Counted from the first letter of the stretch, positions 1-13,308 are shown. The stretch is DNA of 64,000 nt from Embiotoca jacksoni (GCA_022577435.1 JAKOON010000011.1:5716501-5780500); one strand, 5' to 3'. The notes: generated by a model not told the origin, from the sequence alone. Numbers and translations: made by a program.

Positions 1-1089
1 ATACTTCAGATATAACTTACAACATGTCATTACATATGCCATTGTTGGATATTGGTCATTTATGATCAAGGCAACCAAATGTAGGTAGAAGAATTGCATA
101 CGATTCAGTACAATCATATATTACTTCATACATATGTACAATATATAATTCCTCAAGAATCACACCATCAGGATTCTAAAAATGCAGTATTTGGTGTTCC
201 TACCTCTTTGTCTATTTCGACATCACCAGTCAGAAATTTTTCTACTGGCTTTATAAATCCACAAGATGGCAGTATATTACATCATTTTAAAGAACACCCC
301 AACTGCTATCATCATACTGCTGGTACATTTTCTAAGACGTGACATACTGTGCATGTGTTTTTGCATAATACATTACCCCAATAAGGCCAAACATGATTTA
401 TTTATATTGCATACTCCTTTTTCTTTTTTTTTTTTCACATTTTCGCATTCCCATCTTCGATTTGCAGAAAACTATGTCAGTTTATCTCATCACTGACCCA
501 CTACGTTTTCCACCTCACTCATAAATCCAGTCTGCCAGTCTGCCATGATGCCTGTTGCCCTGCTCCCTGCTATAGGTAGCGCCTCTTTTTAGTAGAGCTC
601 CCCCTGGTGGCCCACTCGCAGAAGAACTGGTAACATTTTTCAATTGCACTTGCACCAATATTCTCAACTCAGTTGTACTTTACGCAGTTAAAATACCTGA
701 AATAAAAGCTCAGCCCTGAATTTTTCCTCTAAGATTTTTTTTTTTTACAAATTTTTTACCATGTAAAATTGGATTTCAAATCCACCTCTATGGTTGATCA
801 GAATTTTACCCGCTGTCCTCGCTGAGCGCAACTTTACGCAGATGTCTTTCTCTCTCTTTAACACATAGAGTAGCCTATTATTTCACATATGAAACCAAGT
901 AGACCGAGTCCTTTTCTACTCAAGGAAGTGCTGGACACAGTTGGGCCTAGTTTGTATGATGAATTAAAAGCTCCCTGATTAATGGCTGTTCCATCTTCCT
1001 CAAAAAGTGCTGTCATTTAAATACCAAATTAGAATCGATTTGATACCCATCAATCTCAAATCTCTCAATTTGATCCTACATCCTTGTAA

Positions 1090-1480
1090 ATTCAGCATCC
1101 TGGATCCATTTCAGTCAGGTTTCAGGATCCACCACAGCAGGGAGTCTACTCTCCTGAGTTTCACAATGATTTATTCTTATCTTTAGACTTTAAACTCTCT
1201 TCAATCGCTCTGCCATTGATGCAGTCAATCACTATATCCTCTTCAACCACCTTAAGCATGCCCTTGACATTCAGGTACAGGCCCTTCAGTGATTTGCCTC
1301 CTACCTCCAAGACAAATGAGCCTCCACTTAGCTTATAATGTGTCCTCTTCTTCTGCACCCATGTGAAGTACCTCAGGGATCCATTTTAAGCCCTGTTCTT
1401 TTTCTCTGATTCTTTTTTTAGAATGCAGGCTACTCCACAACCATGTGCCTCTCTCTGTCACCCTCTTTCGTTGACTGTTG
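1090..1480 (+). pseudogene. Dead L2-like LINE reverse-transcriptase fragment
   Basis: The + strand translation, across frameshifts and stops, gives classic L2/Maui-type reverse-transcriptase blocks in the right order: LDPFQSGFR (about 1099), AVNHYILFNHLKHALDIQ (about 1220-1280), then PQGSILSPVLF at 1371-1403, and a decayed equivalent of the YADDTQLYL active-site block near 1425-1460. In-frame stops (for example TGA at 1289) show it is inactive. Only the palm-domain part is present, with neither ends nor target-site duplications found. The 65-residue antisense open frame at 1161-1358 is a shadow of this fragment. Confidence 0.75.
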
Positions 1481-1984
1481 ACCCAAAACAGTGGAATAAT
1501 TGGTAATTTACTATCAGATTATACCCCTCCAAAGATATCTTTAAATCCAATCTAATTAATGATCCACGTCTTCTCTTTTGCTGTATTTTTTTCCCTTTTC
1601 TTTTTTTCCTTATTCTTCATGCAGTACTGTTGTGGCTTTATTTATATATTCTATATATGTGTATATACTTATGTATTCTCATACTTCCTATATTTATTTA
1701 TGTGTGTGTACATCTGATCATTTCAGCTCTTTGTAAAACACTTTTTTTGCTTTTACATGTTTACACTTAGCACATTACTCTATTATTTATATCACTCGAT
1801 ACATCAGTTCTGAGATTTATTCCTTTCCTCTTTATCAGAGCAGGAATCCATTGAGGTCCACTCATCTGGTGGATTTGGAAACCATAATTTCACTTTGTTA
1901 TGGTGCAGGTTGCTTACATTCAGCAATATAATTGACCAATGACACACCAGCACTCTTGCCAAACACAGCCCACAGGGGATTGTT

Positions 1985-2134
<150 letters not shown>

Positions 2135-2968
2135 GGGTAGATGTGTGATGCCCATTTAAGGCTACTACTTAAACCTGAAGAGTGGCCTCTGAATAACTGA
2201 CATACCAAGCAATATGATAACCATGGGCTCAACACAAACTGTCAGGAGGGCGGACAAAGAGAGAAAGTGGGAGCAGAGAGGAGCCAGATAAATTGAGAAG
2301 AAGCCGTATGAGTGTAAACAGCTAAATTTGTGACAGCCACGAGTGTGAAATGCCGTGACCTTCATTTGGTCCTTTGAGCGGGTAGAATGGCGCGTTGTCT
2401 GCTCTTCTGCTGATGCAAAACAGTAAACATAAAGGTCAGGTACATTTGTTGGGTAATAATGGGCCATCACACTAAATCTTATCATCTTATTCACCCACTT
2501 TGTACATTATCAATCCAAATGCTTTGAGACTTTGCTTCCAAATAAAAAGACAGCAAGTTAAACTTATTCCTGTTCGACAGTGGTCGGTAAAGAGAGTGTG
2601 ATTTTGAGATGACTAGAGGTAAGGAAAGATTGGTTAAAGAAAGCAGGAGAAGAGGAAGAATGCTTTGAAGAAATAAAAGTTGAAAGGAAGTTATACTGGT
2701 AACATAGAGATAAGAAGAGGAGGAGGAGAAAGCAGGAGGATGGACGGAAAAAGAGGTCATGCTTTTCCCTCTGCACTATCAGCTACCAGTCACTACTGCC
2801 AAGTACTCAGCCAGCAAGTTATAGAGCCAATAAGAAAGACCGTTAAGCTTCTTGTTTGGCTAAATATCTGAGGCAAGTTCCGGTAGACTAAACAGTACTC
2901 CCTGGACAACACTTACAGTAGCTACTTGAGTCTTGCGGGCATTGGGAAGCTTTCAGAAGAAACATTAT

Positions 2969-3886
2969 GGGCCTGATTTACTAAGATTTCAAATAAAGGG
3001 TACTAAATTGTGTGTTCCTTCCAAAAGTTTGCACATTTTTATTGTACCCGTTTCGCAGGTGATTTACTAAGAGTAACTGCGTCATTGAAATCAGGTGCAA
3101 ATCGCTGTATTTAAATGAGGGGTTTGCGTGTGTTAAAGTGATTCCTGCAATAGAAAACAGCGACCGCAAAAGGGAAAGGAAATCTGATCCCATTGAAATG
3201 AAGAAATATAAATATAGCAAGAACAAAACGCTATATAGGAGATTATCAGCAAGAAAGTCAACACTGGAAAAACAAAAAGGAGAAAAAAAGGCTTCATAAT
3301 AAAACGTCGGTAAATAAAACAGGAGGTATGAGATCCTCTAACAAACACCGATCAGCAGGTCCAGATCTTTCTGTGATGAGCAGGTGATTTTTCTTTCAGT
3401 GCCTCGCGAGTGCTCGTGAACCTGATGAAGCTACCTGTGAATTCTAGGGGACACATTCAGGACCTGTGACAGCACACATGAATAACAGGACTGGGTGGGA
3501 TATCCAAGCAGCGATACGCTGGGATGACCCAGAGGCAGGAAAATGCTGAGTCGGAAGAAGTGTTTTAATTGCTGATATTTCGTGGCTCCGCCCTGTTATT
3601 GGCTGTCAATCACCATTCAGTTCGTTCAATAACTCAGATGTAGCATCGCTGGCCAAACAATATGTCTGAATAATTTTTCCCTCTGTCATCTAAAAAATGT
3701 GTCCACGGGTGTAAAACCACGTTCTCAACGTTTTCTTCGGTTTCCCTGCGTCTCCTTCTCACCACAATAAGAACAGCTGTTTCTCCAGATTTGCGCATCT
3801 GATTAATACAAACCTTTCTTTCGTACTAAAATACACACGCAATCACTTCTCCTATTTCTACTTTCAGGTTTAATAAATATCATTGC
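2969..3886. mobile_element. Inverted-repeat element (gggcctgatttactaa family)
   Basis: The left end reads gggcctgatttactaagatttc. The right end, reverse-complemented, reads gatatttattaaacctgaaag, an imperfect terminal inverted repeat. A second internal copy of the start motif (gtgatttactaagagt) is at about 3060. The starting motif is common in dispersed fish sequences. There is no transposase open frame, so it would be a nonautonomous DNA element. Ends are approximate. Confidence 0.45.
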
Positions 3887-3894
3887 GGGGACCC

Positions 3895-4012
3895 TCGGGG
3901 TCACTTTGAAGCAGTTTGGAGCCAGATGAACCATATTTGGACGAGGTGAATCTGACTCGATCTGATTGGAACCCCAATGATACTACGTCCCACACACCGA
4001 TAGTTATAACTG
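3895..4012 (-). mobile_element. Partial MITE, family A, copy 1
   Basis: Shares an ordered set of motifs with copies at 14985-15265 and 19030-19560: accatatttggac, gatctgattgga, then atgatactacgtccca. It is in the same orientation as copy 2 and opposite to copy 3. Only the central part is present. The full family, common in teleosts, carries termini like atagactgtatat, which are seen in copy 3. Confidence 0.6.
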
Positions 4013-4844
4013 GACTGCACCACAGGCCTTCTTCTTCTTGAACTCTGGTTTACTTGATGAAAGTCCTGCGTGTGGTCCACTTTATCACTTTTATACCTTT
4101 GTACCTCCATCACATGACCTCCTTCCTCGACCCTGGTCTTGCGTGCGTGTACTTTTCACGCTGATGTGAGGCAAACCTGTCACTGACACGGTGTCCTTTA
4201 ATGGACTGACAGGGGGTATTACACGCTTTGGCGTGATATACTGGGCTGGATAATGTGTTTCCATGTTGACATGCCCTAAAACCTGACTCCACATGATCTT
4301 GTAAATCAGCCATCAAATCTGGATTGTAACATGGCTTTGAATGGCGTAGTATGTTTTTTTAGCTTCAGTTGTCAGTTGTTTTGACAGTCAGGCTTCTGGC
4401 AAATCCTGCGAAGAATCACTCAATTTCATCCGTCCAGACATTCTCTTCCGTCCTGTTTGGAGTTTAAAGACGCTGGAGTCTAATTGTGAAAGCTATCTTT
4501 TTGTTTCTAAGAATAGAGGGTTGTTATTTATGGAGTATCCGATCTGCCTCTTTTAAACAAAACCCTCCTCAGTCTCAAAGGGGAAAGGTTGTTCTCAGGG
4601 AAGCAGCCGGAGTGAGGCAGGTTGGCCACTCCTTTCATTATCCTGTAACTCCCGATAGGCGCTCTTTCTCTCTGTCTCTCTGCTGCCTCTTTGCCATCGC
4701 CTCCTCTCTCACCTCATCTATCTTATCACCCGTTCCTCTCTCATCACTCTCTCCTATACTTACTGTATCTTTTTACTTCGTTATCTTCATTGGAATTCTT
4801 ACTGTAAATCATTGACAGTGTCAAATGTATACTCAGAAACAGAG

Positions 4845-4849
<5 letters not shown>

Positions 4850-4896
<47 letters not shown>

Positions 4897-4916
4897 CTCT
4901 CTCCCTCTCTCTCTCT

Positions 4917-4947
<31 letters not shown>

Positions 4948-4948
4948 T
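4850..4948. repeat. (CT)n-(CA)n microsatellite
   Basis: CT dinucleotides 4850-4918 with two interruptions, followed by CA dinucleotides 4920-4948. It lies about 320 bp upstream of the candidate palm2 start codon. Confidence 0.95.
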
Positions 4949-4998
4949 CATACACACAAACATGCTTACACCCATTCCCTCCTGCTAGCAGAGCAGGG

Positions 4999-5271
4999 TG
5001 ATACAGGAGTAGCAGTAGCAGCTGCTCTGACAGATCCTGGCGTAAGAAATACAGACCGAAAAGGCAGGAGGAAAGAAGGAGGAGGAGGAGGAGGAGGAGG
5101 AGGAGATCAGGAGGCGGGAAGGGTGGTGGAGGAGGAGAGGAGGAAGAGAGAGAGAGAACAGGAGGAGGACACAATTCTGTCAAGAGGACACTAGAGGACA
5201 GGAGTAGGAGAGAAGGGGGGACGAGGAAGAGGAGAGAGAAAAGCGAGCAGAGGAGACGGGCGGTTGCAGCC
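4999..5271 (+). promoter_or_regulatory. Probable 5' UTR / proximal promoter of the upstream palm2 exon
   Basis: This is purine-rich sequence with a (GGA)n run at about 5077-5105 and several GAGA-type stretches, directly upstream of the ATG at 5272. No TATA box is evident. A (CT)n-(CA)n microsatellite lies just upstream at 4850-4948. The transcription start cannot be placed from sequence alone. Confidence 0.35.
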
Positions 5272-5315
5272 ATGTCAGACACACCTTTGCAGAGGAACGG
5301 CAGCGCAAAAGCCCC
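5272..5315 (+). CDS. palm2: palm2 candidate 5' coding exon (alternative N-terminus)
   Basis: The ATG at 5272 has a good initiation context (gcagccATGt). It opens 14 codons, MSDTPLQRNGSAKA, plus two bases (CC) before a strong donor, gtgagt, at 5316. The next in-frame upstream stop is TGA at 4999-5001, and I see no other in-frame ATG between them, so 5272 is the natural start. When joined to the acceptor at 16430/16431, CC+G gives Pro and the reading continues straight into the ATG of exon 2. This adds 15 residues to the paralemmin coiled-coil start. The exact phase match, the donor strength and the purine-rich leader support a real exon. I do not recognise this N-terminal peptide from mammalian PALM2, so it may be fish-specific, isoform-specific or spurious. 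The added segment is basic and polar, with no signal peptide. Confidence 0.55.
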
Positions 5316-8300
5316 GTGAGTAGATCCCCTTTATCTTTGGCTTTCTATCTATTTCCCTCCATCAGTCCTCTCCCCTCGCCTGCATCCCTTCCACCGCTCT
5401 CCCCTCCATCTGACAGCCTGAGTTGTCATGGGAACGGGAGCTCCGTCATGGTGAGGCTGCTGCTCAGTCATGACTGGAGAGGAGACACGCGGTACACCGT
5501 GTACACTCCTCCTTCTCATCCCCTCACTCTGCCTCTCTTTTCTCCAATCACCCTCACCCTCCTTCTGCAAACATCTCACCTCGCCGCACATCAATCTTTC
5601 ACGGTTACCCTCGTGCCCTAATTTCCCCCTTTCTACCACGGTCTTCCCTCTGCATGTCTCCCAATTGTCTTTCCAGTAAATCCATCCTGCAGTCCCTCTT
5701 GCACATTTTTCACTCCTGTTCCTGTTTTGTTTTTTTTATTATTATTATTTTTTTTTTTTTACTGCACTGGTGCATGTGTATGTGTGTGTGTAACGTGGTA
5801 TATTTAATCATAGTCAATGTGGAGACTGCAGGCTTGGTCCAGCTTCTGTCAGCACAGTCCGCCATGCCGCAGACCTCTTTTCTCTGTGCGATTTGTGTGT
5901 CTGTGTGCATTCATACATTTTTCTACTCACAAGAAAAAGTCATTTGGTAACATTTTATTACCAGCAAAGGCTCAAAATCAGCCTAAAAGGATTTAAAGCT
6001 TGTATCCCGATTATTATGCTGCTACTCAAAATAACATAGGAAGACAAAAAAAAACAGTCAAACACTGCAATGTGTCGAGGGTTGTGTAACTTTGCACGCT
6101 TTTTTGATTCAAAAATGTATCTTTTGCAGATGCTGACCATGAAAATGTTTTTTTTTTGTGTGTTTAATTTTTGCTGCTTGATTTTGCAGCAGCTTTTCAC
6201 GAAAACTGTTATGCAATTTGTGAAGATTTCTGTATTTTTTTTTATTGCAGGATTAGGAGAAAATTTTTTGATTCTTTTTACCGATAAAAAAAGGAATCAC
6301 ATGTAATATCTTATGAGCGTCTAATAATGATAAATAAACCGCAAAATAGCTGGAAATATTTGAGTTATCTTTCTTATCCTTTAAATCTAAAGAACCATGG
6401 GCTCGCTGATGCTAAATGATGAATTATTGTTGTTGATAAAGTACAAGTAGGTGTTGTTTGGACATTGTTGTTTTGTGTTGGTAACGCTAAGAAATGACGG
6501 TAATTTTGTAAAATTTCAAGAGATTTGTATGAATTTGTACAACGTAATTATTGCAAATTTCCTTTTTTTTGTTTGATTTTGTGTTCCTGTTCCACTAATC
6601 TGCCTCACCAGATTTTAGAATTGATCGACTTTTTCAGGCAACATTCTCCTCGTTTTCTCCCATCTGTGTGTGACTGCCTTTCAATGTCCTCATCACGAGG
6701 ACAACCTCCGATCTGCAACTTCTGACAAAGATATGGATCATGTGATAAGATAGGCCTGCTCGGTTCTTGTTGGTGTTTTCATTTTGGGCTCATCATCGCC
6801 CAAGACGACTGTGATTGGTTTAAAGAAATACAAACCAGGCAGAGTGTTTTATTTTATTTTTTTCCCCACACACCAGGATGATGAATGGGTGCAGCAAGAC
6901 CATTTTCTAGTGCTGGCACAGCACAGTGGGGACAGGTCTGGCCATTTGAGACTGCTCAAGCACTAGAAATACACCATATCAGCAGACTTTTTACATCAGC
7001 CCGACTCTTCTGCTGCATTCCCTGCACATATCACTTAGATTATACTTAGACATTTAAAAAAAAAAAACATTTTGTAGCCATATTGTAAAAAAACATAAAC
7101 CCTTTTTTTTTTTTTTTTTCAGTGACTTAATGTTAAAAGACATTTCAAGCAGAGCATCTACCTGATTCGGCGTTACAGAGTGAGCCTGTTGCTTTAAGAG
7201 AGCGTTGCGTTTTGGGTTGTTTGTCGCCACAATTTTGCTAGGCTAGCAAACTTTAGCTTCCTGGCAGTATCGTTACCTTAAACTTTTTTTTTTTTTTTTT
7301 TTTTTTTTTCTACTTGCCAATAATACAGTTGAGGAAATAAAACATCGGGAGTGAAGAGACGTGAAAGCAGTTCATCCGTATTTATATCACAGGAGAGTAA
7401 TTCGGCAAGTGGCCAAGACATACAGGGACAGACAGGTGTTTCCACAGTAGAAAAAAAAAAAAACATGGCACACCTCAAATCACTGGCTTCAAAAAGAAAA
7501 AGAAAATGCTAAATATGGCTGAAAATGTCCCAGAGATTGAGGAATGTACCATGAGTCACTGCAGGATAGTGTCAAACCACATGACTGGAACACCGAACGA
7601 AAATAGGCCCACACGAAGGCGAGACTGGTGCTTTTTTTTGTTGTTTTTTTAAGTTGCCAAATGCAAAGCTTCCAGGACGAAGAAAGTTTGTTCGATGTAT
7701 TGTATGTTGGGTAAACCTTTGTCTGTACCAGCGGAGAGCAGAACAAACCTTTGAATGTGTACGCAGCACTTCCAGTCGTAAGAAGCCAAAAGCTTTGGAA
7801 ATCACTCAGCGACTGACTCTACTGATCAAATCCTGGGAGGAAAGTCAAATACTCCAAAATTGTGATTATCTTTGTTGCACCTGTACTTGCTGCCTTCAGG
7901 TAACACGTGGATTTGTGTGGAGAGGAGTAGTTGCAGTGATACTGTAGTCAGAACAAGAGAGTGGGAGTTTAGTGGGAAGCTTTGTGGTTCATTTAAGATG
8001 TGTTTGCTTGTGGAGAAATCTAAAAGGCATCCAGGAGGCTTGGGCATGTGTTTTTTTATGTTGTTTTTTTTTATGCGAGACACAATGGTCATATTGATCA
8101 AAACATTAAACTGTGCTGAGGTGCATATGTGGTGGATTTGGTTAAAGGAGAGTCTTATGCTGTGGATTTCTACGGTATGTCCAGCGTCTGCAGACATTTA
8201 GGACACGTGACCGTACATCTTAATGTTGAGCTTCTCAGCATTACCGCTTCACATTTCTGTGTTTCGGGGGCTCGCTTGAACATTGTTAGGGTTTCCCCTC

Positions 8301-10164
8301 AGTTTCTGGAGAGCTTACGGTGGTAGTGGTGGTGGGCAGTTGTTGTTGTTGTTTTTTTTACCAAAACACTGTACATTTTCACATCATTTTGGACAATTAG
8401 AATGACAACATTCATATAAAAAATGCATTGCCTGCCATGAAAATAACACCTGGTTGTTTTAATGTTTGGGGAAACCCTGATTGCAATTTTGCTAAATTAG
8501 TGCACGTGTGTATACAGTTTGTCTCAGATGATAAAGCTTGTGCAGTTTATTGTGTTCTTGTGCCGGGTGTGTTCCAGTCTGCATGTTATCATTGTGGTAA
8601 TCACACGGACCTTGCAGCTTTGCTTTGAAATTAAAAAAGCTTAAAGCTCCTCTGCCCGTTGCAGATTAGCAGATGCTGGGCAGAGATTGGGGTTTTGAGT
8701 GAGAACCAACTCGGTGTACTTTGCGGCTCACTGCGACCTAAGAGCCTCCATCAGATGTCGAGAGACGGCTTTGAGTGACGGGTCGCAGGGATTTCGTGTG
8801 CCCTCTGTCAGAACCGCACCCATGAGGCAGGCAGAGGAGGTCCGGCGAGGCGTGATGCAGACGTGCGTCGCTGGTGCATCAATAGTTAATGTTCTAATTG
8901 GGGAAATGAGGCAGTGCTGTCGAGATTCAGCCCGTCTGTCTCACCCCATCTTTCCTTCTGTGCTATGGGCTCTTTTTAATCACTGCGCTCTCTCTGGGTT
9001 CTCTACTGATTCAGCAGAAAGACACGGTTGTGTTTGTGGTCATGTGGAGCACAGACACCATGATGGCAGGTGGCCCATTCTCTGCTGCTATTTATTACTC
9101 AGACAGGGAAGTCTTAAATGGAAGATATGCTAACAGCGGTGGGATGAATTGAGCATATCCAATCTTACAGAGTGGCAACTCAGCAAGGGCATCAAATGTT
9201 TATATTTTAGCATTCAGTATTATTTTCCCGTTTATTATTTTTGGATTGAACTGTTTTTACACATTTTATGGATTAAATAATCACGTAATCAAAGAATAAT
9301 CAAGAGATTAGTGGAGATGGAGGGTTAGTTGTCGCCCAAAATTAAATCTCATTTGTTCTGTGTATTTATAACCTTGAGGACAAATTCAAATCTGTGTTTA
9401 TTTGTGGAGCACAGTCTCATACTATGTAATGAAATAATACATTGAAACAATTTCAAATTTAAAAGCAGAAAATCAAGTCTCAAAAGCAAATATTTCACAA
9501 ATATCCATCAGCCTGAAATAAATCCTCAATTACCGTGGCCTTGAAAATGTACCGATCCCATCCTTCTTCCTCTTCAGTACTTCAACCTTTCCAAAAGCCT
9601 GGACACAACATAGAAGCGTGTTAAAGTGAAGTAATCAATTTTACTATGAGCACACTTTCCATATACGCAGACTGCAGATGCTCTCCATGAAAATAAAATA
9701 ACACCATAACTTCCATCGTTGCACTTAAAGAGGAGGAGACATGAAAACTGCAGAGCAGAATAAAAATCAAGACACTCAGAGACAGAGGGAACTGGAAAAA
9801 CATGCTGAGGTGGTGATATTTAGAGTGTCTGGAGGCCAGGACATCTGCTCCTCATCCGTATGCATCTAAACTACTTCATTGAAAGGCTTATGTCTGTTTA
9901 TAGATATGCAGTGCAATGACATACATCTCAATGTAAACCAACTGACAGAATATAATAATAATCTGCATTAAACTCATTTTGTTAACGAGTAGAAGAGTCA
10001 AGTTGTATTCAATGTCAAAGGTTTATGCAGGTTTTGATGATTATTCATTGTACATAAATTACTATTCAGTTGTGATTTCTGTGTGAACTAGGTTATTAAT
10101 TTTTTTTCAAATTTGTGGGCAAACAAAGGGCTCTTCTTGCATTTCACAGTGTACAGACACTCTC

Positions 10165-10230
10165 AAGTGTTGTAATGTGAAGCGCTCTGTCACTTTCATG
10201 AAACTGTTCAAAGTATTTTAAATAAAACAC
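10165..10230 (+). repeat. Possible L2-type LINE 3' tail
   Basis: The sequence tgtaatgtgaagcgctctg followed by a ctgttcaaagtattttaaataaaa stretch resembles the degenerate 3' end of L2-like elements (aagcgct...tataaataaa). It is short and diverged. Confidence 0.35.
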
Positions 10231-10725
10231 TAACATTTCTTAACTAACTAACATTGCACGTGCATGTCAGTCATCTAGACCTAACAATAGGGAAAAAAAA
10301 AAAAAAAACAGGCTTTGCATGGCAGTAACAGACTGAATTCTTGAAATATAGCTGCTTGATTAGTAGCTGAAACCTAATAACAGAAAACATCAGCCATCAT
10401 CAGCTTCCCACTCTAGACTCTGCCCATTTTAAATGCTGACTGTACATATTTGTAGTTCAATTTAAGAACTATTGTATTATTTAAACCAAATAAATACTGC
10501 AGAATTAGTCATTTAAATTAAGGGGGAAAAGAGAAGAAAATAATTATATTTTTTTTTTTTTAACAATGTTTATTCAGACAGACATGAGTGAGACACACAA
10601 ATACGACGAAGCCACCCTCTCGGATTTTTTAAATGTGAATGAGATAAAGGTCTGGCAGTCCCATAACTAGAAATATGTCTGTTTGGGTTGCTTTTAGTCT
10701 TCCCCTCCTTGCTCTGTTTCTTTTT

Positions 10726-10738
10726 CACGCACACACGC

Positions 10739-10785
<47 letters not shown>

Positions 10786-10927
10786 CATACAAGAACTCAG
10801 TTTGCAGCAAAGGCCAGTCTGTACCAGATGTGTGGCTCTATCTGTGTTTCAGTTGTTTGGGGGAGAATTGAAATGTGGGAGTACTAAGTTCATAAGAGGC
10901 TGGCAAACAGGATGGTGGAATTAATAT

Positions 10928-10985
<58 letters not shown>

Positions 10986-11073
10986 TGTACATGCACAGTT
11001 TTTCTGACTGACTGTCTTTGTCCATATTTGCTCATTCCATGTGCCTCCTACACACACTTTGCATGTTGTTTCA

Positions 11074-11149
<76 letters not shown>
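10726..11149. repeat. Cluster of three CA/TG microsatellites, two in inverted orientation
   Basis: (CA)n at 10726-10779, pure (CA)27 at 10930-10983, and (GT)36 at 11076-11149. The last two are complementary, separated by only 92 bp, and could fold into a long hairpin in single-stranded DNA or RNA. Confidence 0.95.
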
Positions 11150-11559
11150 GCTGCCTCTGGTTCCACATCTGGAGGCGATTACCTCTGGGTTGGGATGGAG
11201 GGGTGTGAGGCGGGGCTGGACTGGCTGTGCAGTGAGGTCATCGCGTCGTCGTGGCGATGCAGAGGAACAATGATGCTGTTGTCTCCAACGACGACCAACC
11301 CGCGTAGTTGATGCCAGAACGAAGGAGTCGAAGGGGGAGGAAAGGTGGCAGCACCTCGGGGGACAAGGAGCGAGTTCAAACGGCAGCAAAAGACAGTAGA
11401 AAACTCGGGGAAAAGGAAAATGACATCTGATAAAGACAGAATTATCTACGAGTGAGGAAGTATGATTCGTAATGACAGTGTAAGCAGCCAGTATAATAAG
11501 GAAGTTTGTGTAAATTGAGGTCAAACAAGAGACGCTCCGAAATGTCAAACCCAAGTCGT

Positions 11560-12510
11560 TGACTGATCGCAAACATGTTAAAGACGTGGCGGATTTTTAA
11601 TGGCCGCGAATCTCAAGCCGTAGCAGTATGGTAAACGTAAACGTGGAGTTTGCACTTCTGGAGAAATGAATTTAATATAATTCAACAGCCGAACAAACAT
11701 CCCTTCTTTAGTCAGAAGCCCCCCCCCCCAAATTCAAGCACGCTCCCTGATTGGCCATCTGCAGTAACACGGCGTGGCGGTGGAGGTCTCTCTCTTATAG
11801 CTGAAGCAAATGAAACATTATGATTTGAAGAGTCGTCAAACGAGCGGCAGGCTAGCACACAAACAAAACATCTAAAACACAACGGAGTTAAAGGGAGCGA
11901 GAGAAACTACAGCAACCGAAGAGAGAGGGGGTTTTGTCGCTCAGCTTAATTAAAACGTAATTGTCTAGAGCGTCGCGTTTTCAGTCGCGCAACAACTCCA
12001 AATAATCCCACTGCGCTGGCAAACTTTTTGTTTTACGAAACCCTTCACAAACGTCGTACGGACAAACACCACAATATATAACGAACAACGACATCGCAAG
12101 TGGTGCGACAAACGTTGGCCCAGTTTAGCAAACTGTTGCTCCAAATGCGGCTGTGAAACTAACGTGTAGAAGTAGCACGGAGGCTTTCCGAGAGGCAACG
12201 CACACCAGCTCCAGACAAGAGGCGCGCTCACGTCACAACAAAAGGCATAGTTTGGCAAACTAAAAAGTAAACAATGTAAATAAACAAAAGCTGCCAACCC
12301 GATGTCAGCACAGCTTGTTCTTCTGAAGGTCTCTTCTCTGCCTGTTTCTCTCCTTCTTCAGAACGTGTCCATGTTGCACAGTTTATCCGTATGTATGAGC
12401 TCTACCGTCCCTCTCGCGTCCATCTCCCCTCCGGCTGCCATGTGCACGAGCCTGTTGCTGATTGGCTGTAATCGCGTCGCGTCGCTCGGTCCGAGCCTCT
12501 GTGTTAGTTT
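11560..12510. promoter_or_regulatory. CpG-rich stretch in intron 1 (candidate alternative promoter)
   Basis: CpG dinucleotides are several times denser here (commonly 3-7 per 60 bases) than in the surrounding intron (0-2 per 60). Inverted CCAAT boxes (ATTGG) lie at about 11752 (tgattggccatc) and 12460 (tgattggctgta), typical NF-Y sites of CpG-island promoters. There is no TATA box. The stretch lies about 4 kb upstream of exon 2. It could drive a palm2 transcript starting with a noncoding exon and using the exon 2 ATG. No convincing donor was found, and the direction is not determined. Confidence 0.35.
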
Positions 12511-13238
12511 CCCATTTTGTGTACAAACACCAGATTTTCTTTTTTCAAAACAGTCAGCTAGCAGAACATGAGGAGATGATTAATGATTTTTAATTTTTTT
12601 TTATTTTTATAACTGGTGACATTTAGTCTTTAACACAGCACATGATTTAACAGAACTCGTGTGTATTACTTGACCATACTAGAGTTACATAAACAGTTTT
12701 TTTTTTTTTTACTTGCTGTATTTGCATGGCAGGAGTGTGGGGATATACTGTTCTTAAATAAGGCTTACTTAAAACCAAATAATACTACATATAGCAATAA
12801 GATTTAATTTGTAATAAAATGGAAGTAAAAACAAATACTTAAAAAAAAAAAAAAAAAAACTGAAACAGAGAAGACATAAATACTGTTGTCGTGGGGAAAA
12901 GATCTCGACAAATAAAAACATCACAGCTCCTGAATCCCTCTAGTCTAAAGTATGTGAAAAACATTTGTCTGTGAACATGAGCAAATAATATGACAACACA
13001 TTTACCATTTATGATTGATTCTGAAAGGACCCTTTACACATCTAAACATTAAAAGAAGCTCCAGTGTTTCACAGTTTATATGTAGTTATGAGAACTTTCA
13101 GCTGAATATAATTCACTTTTGATTTACTCAAGTCTTGCAGCTGTCCAGTGGCTTAACAGGACAGACACTCTCCAGCTGCAGTTATTTATTCTCTCCGGGA
13201 GTAATGCAGTGGCTCTTAGGTCTGTGTATGTTTGTGTG

Positions 13239-13242
<4 letters not shown>

Positions 13243-13305
<63 letters not shown>
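13243..13305. repeat. (TG)n microsatellite
   Basis: About 31 uninterrupted TG units. It produces part of a spurious 166-codon open frame. Confidence 0.97.

Positions 13306-13308
<3 letters not shown>

Noticed and set aside
11048..11572. 174-codon minus-strand open frame beside the CpG-rich block
   Set aside because: A third of it is a (CA)n Thr-His run. The rest has no recognisable domain or splice sites.
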